Shown piece after piece: positions 56,960 through 64,000 of a stretch of 64,000 nt of DNA. The notes under the pieces were generated by a model. It was given only the letters and a program-made list of their open reading frames with translations, was not told the origin of the DNA and did not search any database. A program made the translations under genes and the position numbers. Within the stretch, counting starts at the first letter, position 1; every line of letters starts with the position of its first letter. The DNA is from Colwellia sp. M166. Its GTDB lineage: Bacteria; Pseudomonadota; Gammaproteobacteria; Enterobacterales; Alteromonadaceae. Where the stretch lies: contig NZ_CP040755.1 of assembly GCF_024585285.1 (NCBI RefSeq), positions 2,914,001 through 2,978,000 of the forward strand, written 5' to 3'.

Positions 56960-58384
56960 ATGAGTACAGAGAGAGAGCATTTTAGTTCCCGTTTAGGGTT
57001 TATTTTAGCTGCAGCGGGTTCAGCAGTCGGTATTGGCAATTTGGTTGGCTTTCCGGTAAATGCAGCCAAGAATGGTGGTGGTGCATTTTTATTAATGTAT
57101 GCTCTTTTTGTTTTTTTTATTTGTTTACCTGTGATGATTGCCGAAATGGCGGTTGGACGGAAAACAGAAAAAGAACCTGTTGGTGCATATAAAACCTTAA
57201 GTGGTGGAAGTCGTGCGTGGGGAGCTGCAGGCTTTCTTGGCGTGTTGACCCCTTTTATGATTGCCGTATTTTATACCGTTATAACCGTATGGATACTGGG
57301 TTATATCGTTTTAATTGTCTCGGGAAACTTAGATTTATTGGCGAATGGTGACTACTTTACACAATTTGTAAAAAATGAATATTTATTTGCCTCTTTAATT
57401 GTTGTTTCGGCAATGGTTTATTTTATTTTAGTGGCTGGTGTTAAAGAAGGTATAGAAAAGGCGGCGAAAATTTTAATGCCGGCATTGTTTATCATGCTTA
57501 TTTTGATGGTGATTTATGTCTTAACACTTGAAAATGCCATGGCGGGAGTAAAGTTTTTTCTGATCCCAGATCTATCCAAGTTAACTCCCTCAATTATAAA
57601 TGGAGCCTTATCTCAGGCATTTTTTTCATTATCTTTAGGCATGGGGATCTTGATCACTTATGGCTCATATATTGATAAAAAAACAGATATCGTTGGTTCT
57701 GCTAAATTTGTTGCTCTTACCGATACTGCCGTAGCTTTTACTGCTGGTTTGATGATCCTACCCGCTATTTTTTCCTTTGATCCCAATATTAACCCTGATG
57801 AACTTAGTAATAGTGGCGTAGCATTAATTTTCACCTTTCTCCCGAAAATATTTTTAGCGTTACAAGTATCTTTGGGCTATTTTGGCGCCAGTGCATTAGC
57901 TGTTTCATTCTTTTTATTAGTGTTCTTTGCTGCGATAACATCATTAGTATCTATTATTGAAGTTCCTGTTTCTTATTTGGTTTTTGAAAAATGCCAAAGT
58001 CGTAAGAAAGCATTAACAACTCTGCTGATGAGTGCAGGGATATTAACAATTTTTGCATTAGTCTCGTATGGGATGGTTGATTTTTTTAGTGATTTTATGA
58101 ATTATGCAGGACAGAATAAAGCTTTCTTTGACGTAATAGTTGATGTTTTTTATGACACTATTTTACCGTTGAATGGTTTCTTATTATGTGTATTTGTCAG
58201 TTATCGTTGGAAGAAACTGCAGTTATCTGAAGAGCTAGCAATAGGGAATGATGCCTATAAAGGCTCTTGGGTCGAAAAATATATTAATTTTTCCTTAGGT
58301 ACTTTTATTCCGGTGATTATATTTGGGATTTTCATTAATACGGTTGCACAAAAGTTCTTTGCTTATAATATTTTTGGTTTTTAA
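56960..58384 (+). CDS. Neurotransmitter:sodium symporter (NSS) family transporter
   Basis: 474 aa, about 11-12 helices, LeuT-like. TM1 has the unwound substrate and Na+ site text GSAVGIGNLVGFP and the start SSRLGFILAAAGSAVG is the family signature. TM6 text is SQAFFSLSLGMGILITYGSY. The start at 56960 (STEREHFSSRL) is chosen over the upstream reading from 56807 because GAAGGA lies just before it. Imports an amino acid or related compound with Na+; substrate unknown. Two hairpins follow. Confidence 0.93.
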   Translation: MSTEREHFSSRLGFILAAAGSAVGIGNLVGFPVNAAKNGGGAFLLMYALFVFFICLPVMIAEMAVGRKTEKEPVGAYKTLSGGSRAWGAAGFLGVLTPFMIAVFYTVITVWILGYIVLIVSGNLDLLANGDYFTQFVKNEYLFASLIVVSAMVYFILVAGVKEGIEKAAKILMPALFIMLILMVIYVLTLENAMAGVKFFLIPDLSKLTPSIINGALSQAFFSLSLGMGILITYGSYIDKKTDIVGSAKFVALTDTAVAFTAGLMILPAIFSFDPNINPDELSNSGVALIFTFLPKIFLALQVSLGYFGASALAVSFFLLVFFAAITSLVSIIEVPVSYLVFEKCQSRKKALTTLLMSAGILTIFALVSYGMVDFFSDFMNYAGQNKAFFDVIVDVFYDTILPLNGFLLCVFVSYRWKKLQLSEELAIGNDAYKGSWVEKYINFSLGTFIPVIIFGIFINTVAQKFFAYNIFGF

Positions 58385-58387
58385 CAG

Positions 58388-58411
58388 ACAGCAAATAATA
58401 TTATTTGCTGT
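58388..58411. repeat. Perfect 24-bp palindrome after the NSS gene
   Basis: ACAGCAAATAAT joined directly to its reverse complement, with no spacer. It lies 4 bases after the stop codon. It could be a transcript-stabilising hairpin or a dimeric protein-binding site. Confidence 0.6.
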
Positions 58412-58436
58412 TAATTAAAAACTTTAGATAACCCAT

Positions 58437-58474
58437 AAGGCCGAATAATTTGTTATTATCCGGCCTTATTTTTT
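58437..58474 (+). terminator. Intrinsic terminator between the NSS gene and the methyltransferase gene
   Basis: AAGGCCG (58437-58443) pairs with CGGCCTT (58461-58467), the AATAAT and ATTAT runs extend the stem inward, and a run of T follows. It ends 22 bases before the methyltransferase ATG. Confidence 0.85.
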
Positions 58475-58496
58475 CAAGCTAAATTGGTTTAATATA

Positions 58497-59396
58497 ATGA
58501 TTGAGTTTATTCAAACAAATGACTTTCAAGAAAGCCAACGACTATTTCATGGCCGTGGTCATGCTTATGCTAATTTATCTCACGTCAATATTGATTGGTT
58601 AGAGCCGGTTATTTTGATTAGTTTATACCAAGAGGTTGAAGCAAGTTGGTTGTCAGCGTTAGTCGAACAATTACGGACATTGACCGATAAATGCCAATCA
58701 ATTCAGGTGCAATATCGCTGCCGTAAATTTGCCCCTTGTGAATTACTTTGGGGCGAAGAGGTCACTCACTTATCTGCGCTAGAGCACGGTTTAAAATATC
58801 AGATCAGTTTAGGTAAAGCGCAAAACTCCGGTCTGTTTTTAGATATGCGCAATGGCCGAGAATGGGTTAAAAGCCATAGTGAAAATAAGCAGGTGTTAAA
58901 TCTATTTTCTTATACCTGTGCTTTTTCTGTTGCGGCATTAGCCGGTAATGCCAGTAAAGTCGTTAATATTGATATGAGCAAAAGCTCGTTAGCAAAAGGT
59001 CGAGAAAATCATCGCTTAAACAATCAAGATTTATCGAAAGTTATCTTTGAAGGTGTCGATATTTTTAAGTCTTACGGACGCTTGAAAAAACATGGCCCCT
59101 ATCAGTTATTGGTCTCTGATCCGCCGTCTTTTCAAAAAGGTAGCGTTGATATTGAAAGAGACTATAAAAAGATCATTCGTCGCTTACCTGAGCTGATGTC
59201 AGAGAATGGCGATGTTTTATTGTGCTTAAACTCTCCTGACTTGAATGAAGACTTTCTTATGGCAGAAGTGGCAAAAGAATGCCCTGATTGTGTCTTTCAA
59301 TATCAAGTTAAGACACCTGAAGTATTCAAAGAAGCTCATCAAGGCAAGGGTTTAAAGTGCCTATATTTTATTTATAAACCTGAAGTTAGTTCTTAA
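58497..59396 (+). CDS. Class I SAM-dependent methyltransferase, RlmI/RlmK-like (PF10672-type)
   Basis: 299 aa. The SAM loop is VLNLFSYTCAFSVAALAG, the acidic ribose contact is NIDMSK, and the catalytic motif is SDPPSFQKG. GLFLDMRNGREWV ahead of the SAM loop is the mark of the RlmI/RlmKL group of rRNA methyltransferases. There is no N-terminal PUA or THUMP domain, so it is a short member; rRNA modification is likely but the site is not known. Reads past the strong hairpin upstream. Confidence 0.87.
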   Translation: MIEFIQTNDFQESQRLFHGRGHAYANLSHVNIDWLEPVILISLYQEVEASWLSALVEQLRTLTDKCQSIQVQYRCRKFAPCELLWGEEVTHLSALEHGLKYQISLGKAQNSGLFLDMRNGREWVKSHSENKQVLNLFSYTCAFSVAALAGNASKVVNIDMSKSSLAKGRENHRLNNQDLSKVIFEGVDIFKSYGRLKKHGPYQLLVSDPPSFQKGSVDIERDYKKIIRRLPELMSENGDVLLCLNSPDLNEDFLMAEVAKECPDCVFQYQVKTPEVFKEAHQGKGLKCLYFIYKPEVSS

Positions 59397-59427
59397 TGTA
59401 TTGATTATTAATGAGGTTTGTTCGATA

Positions 59428-59466
59428 CCGGAGTAAGTAATAAAATGTCCTTATTCCTTACTCCGG
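59428..59466. terminator. Hairpin between the convergent methyltransferase and LysE genes
   Basis: CCGGAGTAAG (59428-59437) pairs with CTTACTCCGG (59457-59466) and the AATAA and TTATT runs add to the stem. No T-tract follows on either strand, so it may protect transcript ends or need Rho. Confidence 0.6.
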
Positions 59467-59489
59467 CTAATTAGTTCGAAATTTTAGCC

Positions 59490-60104
59490 TTAAGTCCACA
59501 CTACGCGCGCAGCTAATAAAATCAAAAAACTTCCGGTGACTTTATCAACAATATGACTATTAGCTTTTAATTTATCTAAAATAGGTCCACGTGAGATGGT
59601 AAAAGCTATAATGACATACCACAACATATCAATGATCCCGACTGTTGCTGTCATGATGCCTTTTTGCTGCCATCCGGCATTAGGCTCAACAAATTGACTA
59701 AATAGTGCCAGAAAGAAAATAGCAAGTTTAGGATTGAGAAATGCAATTAAAAAGCCATCACGCCAACCGTTTATTGATGGATCTAGCGCAGTTGCTTGCT
59801 GAGAAAATTGCATGCTTTTTTGCTTGCTCATTAAAGATTTTATACCTAAATATAAAAGAAATGCCGCACCAGCGTATTTTATTGCGGTGAATAGCAGCGG
59901 CGATTGCACTATCAACAAACCAATACCTGTGGCCGTGATTGCAGCATAAAGTGCTACGCCTAGTCCATGGCTAATTGCTGTAGCATAGCCTTGCTGCACG
60001 CCACCATTTAAGGTGTTTTTAATGACTAAGGCGAGGCTAGGACCAGGAGATAGTGCCCCAAGAATACAAATAACGACTAGAGATAACCATAAATGTAATT
60101 CCAT
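59490..60104 (-). CDS. LysE/RhtB family amino-acid exporter
   Basis: 204 aa, about six membrane helices. GALSPGPSLALVIKNTL near residue 17 is the family signature, and the loop SLMSKQKS, then FLIAFLNPKLAIFFLALFSQF, match RhtB/LysE proteins. Exports amino acids or their analogues; substrate unknown. It sits 26 bases after the ligE stop on the same strand. Confidence 0.93.
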   Translation of the reverse strand: MELHLWLSLVVICILGALSPGPSLALVIKNTLNGGVQQGYATAISHGLGVALYAAITATGIGLLIVQSPLLFTAIKYAGAAFLLYLGIKSLMSKQKSMQFSQQATALDPSINGWRDGFLIAFLNPKLAIFFLALFSQFVEPNAGWQQKGIMTATVGIIDMLWYVIIAFTISRGPILDKLKANSHIVDKVTGSFLILLAARVVWT

Positions 60105-60130
60105 AAAATTTTACGCCTTAAGGTGTGCGA

Positions 60131-61006
60131 CTAATGTTGGTTTTTAATTCGAAGAAAGCTGGCGAATCTTGGCACACCTCGTTGCGTTTTACCAACATAT
60201 TTATAGGTTATGATGCTGCCAATTTTCGGAGGGTGATGGCGCTGTTGATCGGAAAAACCACTGCCGATTTTAAATATAATACCTTCTGGAGTTTCTACCT
60301 TAATTGCTCCTAACAAGCCTCGATATTTTCCTTTACCAGCGAGATGTGCAATAACCTTAGCTTCCGCATCTTGATACTTTTTGAGTTTTAATAAGTTTTT
60401 ACTTCGGCCACTTTGATAATTAGCGGTAGCAAGATGTAGCATCAACCCTTCACCGTTCTCAGCAACTATTTTATCCAAAAGTGCATATAATTGAATATGA
60501 TCTACCACCTTAAATTGTGACACTATTGCTAGATAGGGAGAATTTGTTTTGTTCAGTAATTTCCTCATAGTTTTAAGGCGATTACTGAAGTTATTCGCTT
60601 GATGAGGTAGATCGAAAACCATCAGCTTAAGGTTTTTCCAACATTGCCCATCAGTATACTTACGTCGAATACAGCTACTGATTGCTTCAAATTGTCCACG
60701 GTTACTCCATAATTCACCATCCATGGCTATTGTTGGCCAGTTTTCAATGAACCATGGCGGTGGTGATAAGACATTACCATTACGGGTTAATAGTTGTTGT
60801 CCGGTCCAGTACCCTCGAACACCATCTAATTTTTCACTTACCCAATAATCAGCAATAACGGTATTTTTTTGATATGTAGTTGCCAGTTGTAATTTTGGCT
60901 TTGATTGGAAAGCGATCTGCTCAGTGACTGGCTGCGCACCAGTGCAAGTTGATATCAGTAGCAGAAAGCTACTGTAAAGTATGTGGCTAATTGTTATTTG
61001 AAACAT
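60131..61006 (-). CDS. ligE: Periplasmic ATP-dependent DNA ligase (LigE type)
   Basis: 291 aa. The nucleotidyl-transferase motif I is SEKLDGVRGYW with the adenylated Lys. Motif III is FDLPHQ, motif IV GEGLMLH and motif V LLKLKKYQDAEA. A C-terminal OB domain follows, with no extra domains, which is the minimal Lig E layout. A signal peptide (HILYSSFLLLISTCTGAQP) marks export, and known Lig E proteins are periplasmic and tied to DNA uptake. The ATG at 61006 has AAGAGGA upstream; one at 61024 lacks it. Confidence 0.9.
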   Translation of the reverse strand: MFQITISHILYSSFLLLISTCTGAQPVTEQIAFQSKPKLQLATTYQKNTVIADYWVSEKLDGVRGYWTGQQLLTRNGNVLSPPPWFIENWPTIAMDGELWSNRGQFEAISSCIRRKYTDGQCWKNLKLMVFDLPHQANNFSNRLKTMRKLLNKTNSPYLAIVSQFKVVDHIQLYALLDKIVAENGEGLMLHLATANYQSGRSKNLLKLKKYQDAEAKVIAHLAGKGKYRGLLGAIKVETPEGIIFKIGSGFSDQQRHHPPKIGSIITYKYVGKTQRGVPRFASFLRIKNQH

Positions 61007-61255
61007 CCATGTTCCTCTTTTCATTGTGGTTTAATTTAGTTGTCAATCATAGAATGAGTTTTGATTGCTGTTATTATAGTTGCGGTTGTTGAGTTATGCT
61101 AAAGCTCAGTAAAGGATTTTTAATATTTATGATTTTATTTTGGCATGGCTATGAGCGTGTGGTTATAGTGACTTTTATCTCTCTTATAGAGTCGAAAACT
61201 ACTTAAACTTGACTACACTTTTGTTATGGAAATGGAATTCTCTGGCTGAAGCAAT

Positions 61256-61765
61256 ATGAAACAGGTAATAATTTTTAGTTTGCTATTAATCATGCTGTTA
61301 AGTTCTTTTGAGGCGCTAGCAGGCAAAAAACACTGCCAAAGCTATCGTAAAAAACTTGATAGTATTCAGGCACAACAACGTCAAGCTAACTCAAATAAAC
61401 GTAGTAAAAGTTTAGCAACTCAAGAAGCTAAAGCGCGCAACAATTGGTGGCAATGTGAAAATGGCAAACTTACGTCTAAAACCAAAAAAAAGCAACGAGT
61501 AAAACTAAAGCATACGGATCAGAAAAAAATTATTAGTGTTGGCGGCGCAAATAACAAAAAAATTGCTCCCCTTAAAGCCTTGGTGCCCTTTGCTAGCAAC
61601 AGCCCCGTGGTGGTGCGATCTAAATATCAAGGTGAAAAACTACAAGCTTGGCTGAAATTTTATCAAGTAAATAAGGGCTGTCGTCAGCCGAAATCAATGT
61701 CGCAGTTTTCAGCATGCGTTGAAGATAAGCGACGCCAACAAACAGAGTTTGAAAAAAGTTACTGA
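61256..61765 (+). CDS. Secreted, highly basic hypothetical protein
   Basis: 169 aa with a signal peptide (IIFSLLLIMLLSSFEALA, then GKKHC). The mature part is rich in Lys, Arg and Gln, with KTKKKQRVKLK in the middle and four Cys residues (HCQS, QCEN, GCRQ, ACVE). No family recognised. The charge would allow binding to nucleic acid or cell wall. It diverges from the periplasmic ligase gene with 249 bases between. The start has no strong ribosome site (GAAGC). Confidence 0.7.
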   Translation: MKQVIIFSLLLIMLLSSFEALAGKKHCQSYRKKLDSIQAQQRQANSNKRSKSLATQEAKARNNWWQCENGKLTSKTKKKQRVKLKHTDQKKIISVGGANNKKIAPLKALVPFASNSPVVVRSKYQGEKLQAWLKFYQVNKGCRQPKSMSQFSACVEDKRRQQTEFEKSY

Positions 61766-61924
61766 ACGGCTTTGCCATCTTCACTATTATTTTGTCTTTT
61801 ACACCACTTAGTTATCGGTATTTAAGGGAAGTTAAAATTAGTTTGTTGATAAATAAAGATAATTATCTTTGGAATGAGTTTTGCAAATTATTGTTTACAG
61901 CAATAAAATTAGTGAAGGAAAATT

Positions 61925-62179
61925 ATGCAAACAAATATGTTCAAAAGGCTAAAGCGTACCACACGCACTGCTTTAGGCTTTGCGTGCTTATTGATTGGCA
62001 TAGTCTTTATCTTACTGCCCGGGCCGGCGGTAATATTTATCCCCCTTGGCTTAGCCTTGCTAAGTTTAGAGTATGACTGGGCGAAAGTCTGGCTGAAGAA
62101 AAGTCAGAAATATTTTCGTCAAGCTGCTGTGAAAGCTGATCAAGCCTTACACTGGTTCGGAAAAAAATTGCGTAATTAG
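61925..62179 (+). CDS. PGPGW-family small transmembrane protein
   Basis: 84 aa with two short hydrophobic segments, the first GFACLLIGIVFILLPGP and the second AVIFIPLGLALLSLEY. The LPGPAVIFIPLGLA core followed by YDWAKVWLKK is the PGPGW (TMPGPGW) pattern. Function is unknown. GAAGGA lies before the ATG. A longer overlapping ORF from 61792 in another frame is a shadow. Confidence 0.85.
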   Translation: MQTNMFKRLKRTTRTALGFACLLIGIVFILLPGPAVIFIPLGLALLSLEYDWAKVWLKKSQKYFRQAAVKADQALHWFGKKLRN

Positions 62180-62235
62180 TCGTGGTTGGCTACTTAGGGT
62201 AATTCCTAGTGATTGTTATTACCCTAAGCTAAGTT

Positions 62236-62287
62236 ATACCAATTTTACTAAGTTTCTGAGTGGGAACAAACTTAATAGACTTGGTAT
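62236..62287. repeat. 52-bp palindromic element of the ATACCAA family
   Basis: Left arm ATACCAATTTTACTAAGTTT (62236-62255) and right arm AAACTTAATAGACTTGGTAT (62268-62287) are inverted repeats matching at 16 of 20 positions around a 12-base centre. The right arm with its inner GAGTGGGAAC reads like one end of the 49705-50017 element, so this is probably a deletion form. It lies between the PGPGW gene and convergent DUF3581. Confidence 0.7.
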
Positions 62288-62295
62288 TATATAGG

Positions 62296-63021
62296 TTATG
62301 CAGATTGTGTTTTCTCGGTAATGTAACGAGCTTTAGTCTGGTTATATTCGGTCACGATGTTGTCAATGGTTTCTTGACAATAGTCTCGTAAGCCACTTAA
62401 TAGCATGAACTTTTTACCGTGTCCGATCACTATTCCTTGCGAAACCAAATCAAAAGATAAGCAGGCATTACCACGTTTACCTTCTTGCGCTAAAGTGGTT
62501 GAAGACAAGCGTAAGGTGATGTCTTGAAAATCAAGTTGCTCAAGTTGAATTGACATACTTTCATACATGATCATCGGGCGAGCTGGATTGATCATGACTT
62601 TATTTTCTTTCATTAATTCGACCAGAATATGAGGAAAAGTATGACCTGAAAACTCGACATAGGCACGTGTTAAAGACTCAATTGCTTTACTGTTTTTTGT
62701 GCTATGGCCGGCAACAGACATATTTAAATATTCTTTTGCTTTATCGTCAATAATACTCGCTGTTGTTGTTATTTCTGTTGGAATATTTAGCGTTGTTGCA
62801 TCAGTTACCATACCTGAAAATTTAAAACTCATTTCTTGATGTAAACCGGCACGTTCTAGAATTAGTGCAAACAATAAGTCTCCAGGAACACAGAAACGTT
62901 TAGCATCGATGTTATGTAAAGGATTAAAATCATCGGCAATTTGCTTTGCAAAATCACTCGCCTGTTGACGTGTGAAAGTAATTTTTTCATCTGAAATATG
63001 GCAATAGTTTTCTAAAAACAT
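62296..63021 (-). CDS. DUF3581 family protein
   Basis: 241 aa, cytosolic, no membrane segment. The start text ISDEKITFTRQQASDFAKQI, then DDFNPLHNIDAKRFCVPGDLLFALIL, matches the DUF3581 proteins of marine gammaproteobacteria. FNPLHN with DAKRFCVPGDL recalls the hotdog-fold dehydratase motif, so an acyl-CoA-like binding fold is possible, but this is inference. Solo leftward gene. Function is unknown. Confidence 0.85.
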   Translation of the reverse strand: MFLENYCHISDEKITFTRQQASDFAKQIADDFNPLHNIDAKRFCVPGDLLFALILERAGLHQEMSFKFSGMVTDATTLNIPTEITTTASIIDDKAKEYLNMSVAGHSTKNSKAIESLTRAYVEFSGHTFPHILVELMKENKVMINPARPMIMYESMSIQLEQLDFQDITLRLSSTTLAQEGKRGNACLSFDLVSQGIVIGHGKKFMLLSGLRDYCQETIDNIVTEYNQTKARYITEKTQSA

Positions 63022-63161
63022 GAATATGTGTCATCACTTTAAGCTACGAAAATCGGCGCTATTCTATCAGTATGGCTAATTAAAATCGAAGTTTATTGAG
63101 CTTTTGTTTACAAAGCAGACCAGTAAAAACAAGGGGTTTAGGCGAACAGCTGTATATTATT

Positions 63162-63425
63162 TTACTTGTTGGCAAGTTGGTAACTTTCAACTAATTGTTC
63201 CTTGTTACGCTTATTGAGTTGCTTAAGTTGATATTCACGGCGGCTTGCTTGCTGTCGATCATGTTGCGGCTCAGCATAGGCGAGTTTTACCGGACGGCGC
63301 ACACGTGTATATTTTGCCGCTTTTTTATTGCAGCTGTTATGTTCAGCTAAACGACGCTCAAGGCAGGTGGTAATACCGGCATAAAGGCTATTATCAGCGC
63401 AACGAAGGAAATAGACGTACCACAT
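63162..63425 (-). CDS. GIY-YIG nuclease-superfamily protein (UPF0213/YhbQ-like)
   Basis: 87 aa, one GIY-YIG domain: [18 protein letters not shown], then [10 protein letters not shown], and [11 protein letters not shown]. Catalytic Tyr, Arg and Glu positions look intact ([14 protein letters not shown]). YhbQ in E. coli has weak DNA nuclease activity. Leftward, 144 bases from the divergent DUF2797 gene. Confidence 0.93.
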   Translation of the reverse strand: MWYVYFLRCADNSLYAGITTCLERRLAEHNSCNKKAAKYTRVRRPVKLAYAEPQHDRQQASRREYQLKQLNKRNKEQLVESYQLANK

Positions 63426-63569
63426 ATAAGATAAATAAAGTCCGATCAGTGAGATATCTAGGTATCATCGCAAGTTTTTTGCTGATATTCGAGCTAAAAA
63501 TGAATTAGTGCTAGCTGCTAGTAGGTGATTTTTATATTATTAGCGACTGAAAAAATAATAGGTTGATAT

Positions 63570-64000
63570 ATGTTGCAAATAGAAACAGGTGCTCTGCGAA
63601 AAATGCGTGCAGATTTATCCTTAGATGGTACGGTAAACTACCGTATGGTGGTTGGTGAGCAAGAAGTTGAGTTGAATTCACTGATCGGTAAGCACCTAAC
63701 ACTGCAATATAGCGGTCATATTGATTGCCAGCATTGTGGTAGAAAAACTAAAAAAAGCTATTCTCAAGGATATTGTTACCCTTGTATGCAAAAATTAGCG
63801 CAATGTGATATGTGCATTATGAAGCCAGAAACTTGCCATTTTGAGCAAGGAACTTGTCGAGAGCCGCAGTGGGGGGAAAGTAATTGCATGATCCCGCATT
63901 ATGTTTATTTAGCCAATACTTCAGGCTTAAAAGTGGGTATTACACGCCACACCCAAATACCCACGCGCTGGATCGATCAAGGGGCAACACAGGCTTTAGC
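63570..64000 (+). CDS. DUF2797 family protein (3' end outside the window)
   Basis: At least 143 aa; the frame stays open to the window edge. The start is the ATG at 63570 (MLQIETGALRKMRADL). Two Cys pairs, CQHC and CYPC, then CDMC suggest zinc binding. HYVYLANTSGLKVGITR is a GIY-YIG-like strand and turn. The layout fits DUF2797, whose function is unknown. It is divergent from the GIY-YIG gene. Confidence 0.85.
   Translation, partial: MLQIETGALRKMRADLSLDGTVNYRMVVGEQEVELNSLIGKHLTLQYSGHIDCQHCGRKTKKSYSQGYCYPCMQKLAQCDMCIMKPETCHFEQGTCREPQWGESNCMIPHYVYLANTSGLKVGITRHTQIPTRWIDQGATQAL

Noticed and set aside
61096..61206. 36-codon ORF between ligE and the basic secreted protein
   Set aside because: No ribosome binding site and no family likeness; it is in the range expected by chance in AT-rich intergenic DNA.
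61792..62076. 94-codon ORF overlapping the PGPGW gene
   Set aside because: Other frame of a recognised gene with a good ribosome site; no family likeness of its own.

Overview
The window is AT-rich gammaproteobacterial chromosome, most likely from a marine Alteromonadales of the Colwelliaceae type (Colwellia, Thalassotalea or a relative). This rests on protein likeness and gene order: a complete MSHA pilus locus directly before mreBCD-maf-rng-yhdP-nit-tldD, MotX next to rnr-rlmB, and a Na+-coupled NSS transporter. No rRNA, tRNA, CRISPR array, prophage or insertion sequence with a transposase was seen. Almost everything is core chromosome. The accessory material is one 313-bp MITE-like element and several smaller palindromic relatives.

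Layout. 0-4 kb: a secreted M28 peptidase, then a leftward pair encoding a GAF-GGDEF diguanylate cyclase and a DUF3391/HD-GYP phosphodiesterase. 4-9.3 kb: motX (polar flagellar stator factor, with a sigma-28-like promoter), rnr, rlmB and a tandem Usp protein. 9.4-11.1 kb: rpsF-priB-rpsR-rplI behind a promoter with a GC-rich discriminator and a leader that folds like the S6:S18 autoregulatory motif. 11.2-12.1 kb: a PLP enzyme facing left. 12.3-30.9 kb: mshI-(pilN-like)-J-K-L-M-N-E-G-F-B-A, a terminator and a 449-bp gap, then mshC-D-O-P, and the giant adhesin-like mshQ. 31.1-42.1 kb: mreBCD, maf, rng, yhdP, nit, tldD. 42.3-43.6 kb: leftward cvfB-like and TerB-like genes. 44.2-48.6 kb: an RND efflux pair. 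48.7-64 kb: an assortment including a 2OG-Fe(II) oxygenase, a GAF-GAF-GGDEF-EAL protein, an Lrp-type regulator, a second M28 peptidase, an HDOD protein, an NSS symporter, an RNA methyltransferase, a LysE exporter, a secreted LigE-type DNA ligase, DUF3581, a GIY-YIG protein and a truncated DUF2797 gene.

How it works together. The main theme is surface attachment against motility. MshE carries an N-terminal MshEN c-di-GMP sensor, so pilus extension should follow c-di-GMP. The window also holds a cyclase, an HD-GYP phosphodiesterase and a dual GGDEF-EAL protein that could set that level, plus MotX for the flagellum. The other themes are cell shape and envelope (mreBCD, yhdP), RNA turnover (rnr, rng, rlmB) and ribosome assembly.

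I found no convincing wholly new multi-gene system. The observations most worth following are the MITE-like family with long terminal inverted repeats and a 4-bp target duplication, the rpsF leader that hides its own ribosome binding site, MshQ architecture, the operon break inside the pilin genes, and a divergent pair made of a periplasmic DNA ligase and a very basic secreted protein. All homology calls were made by eye, without database searches.
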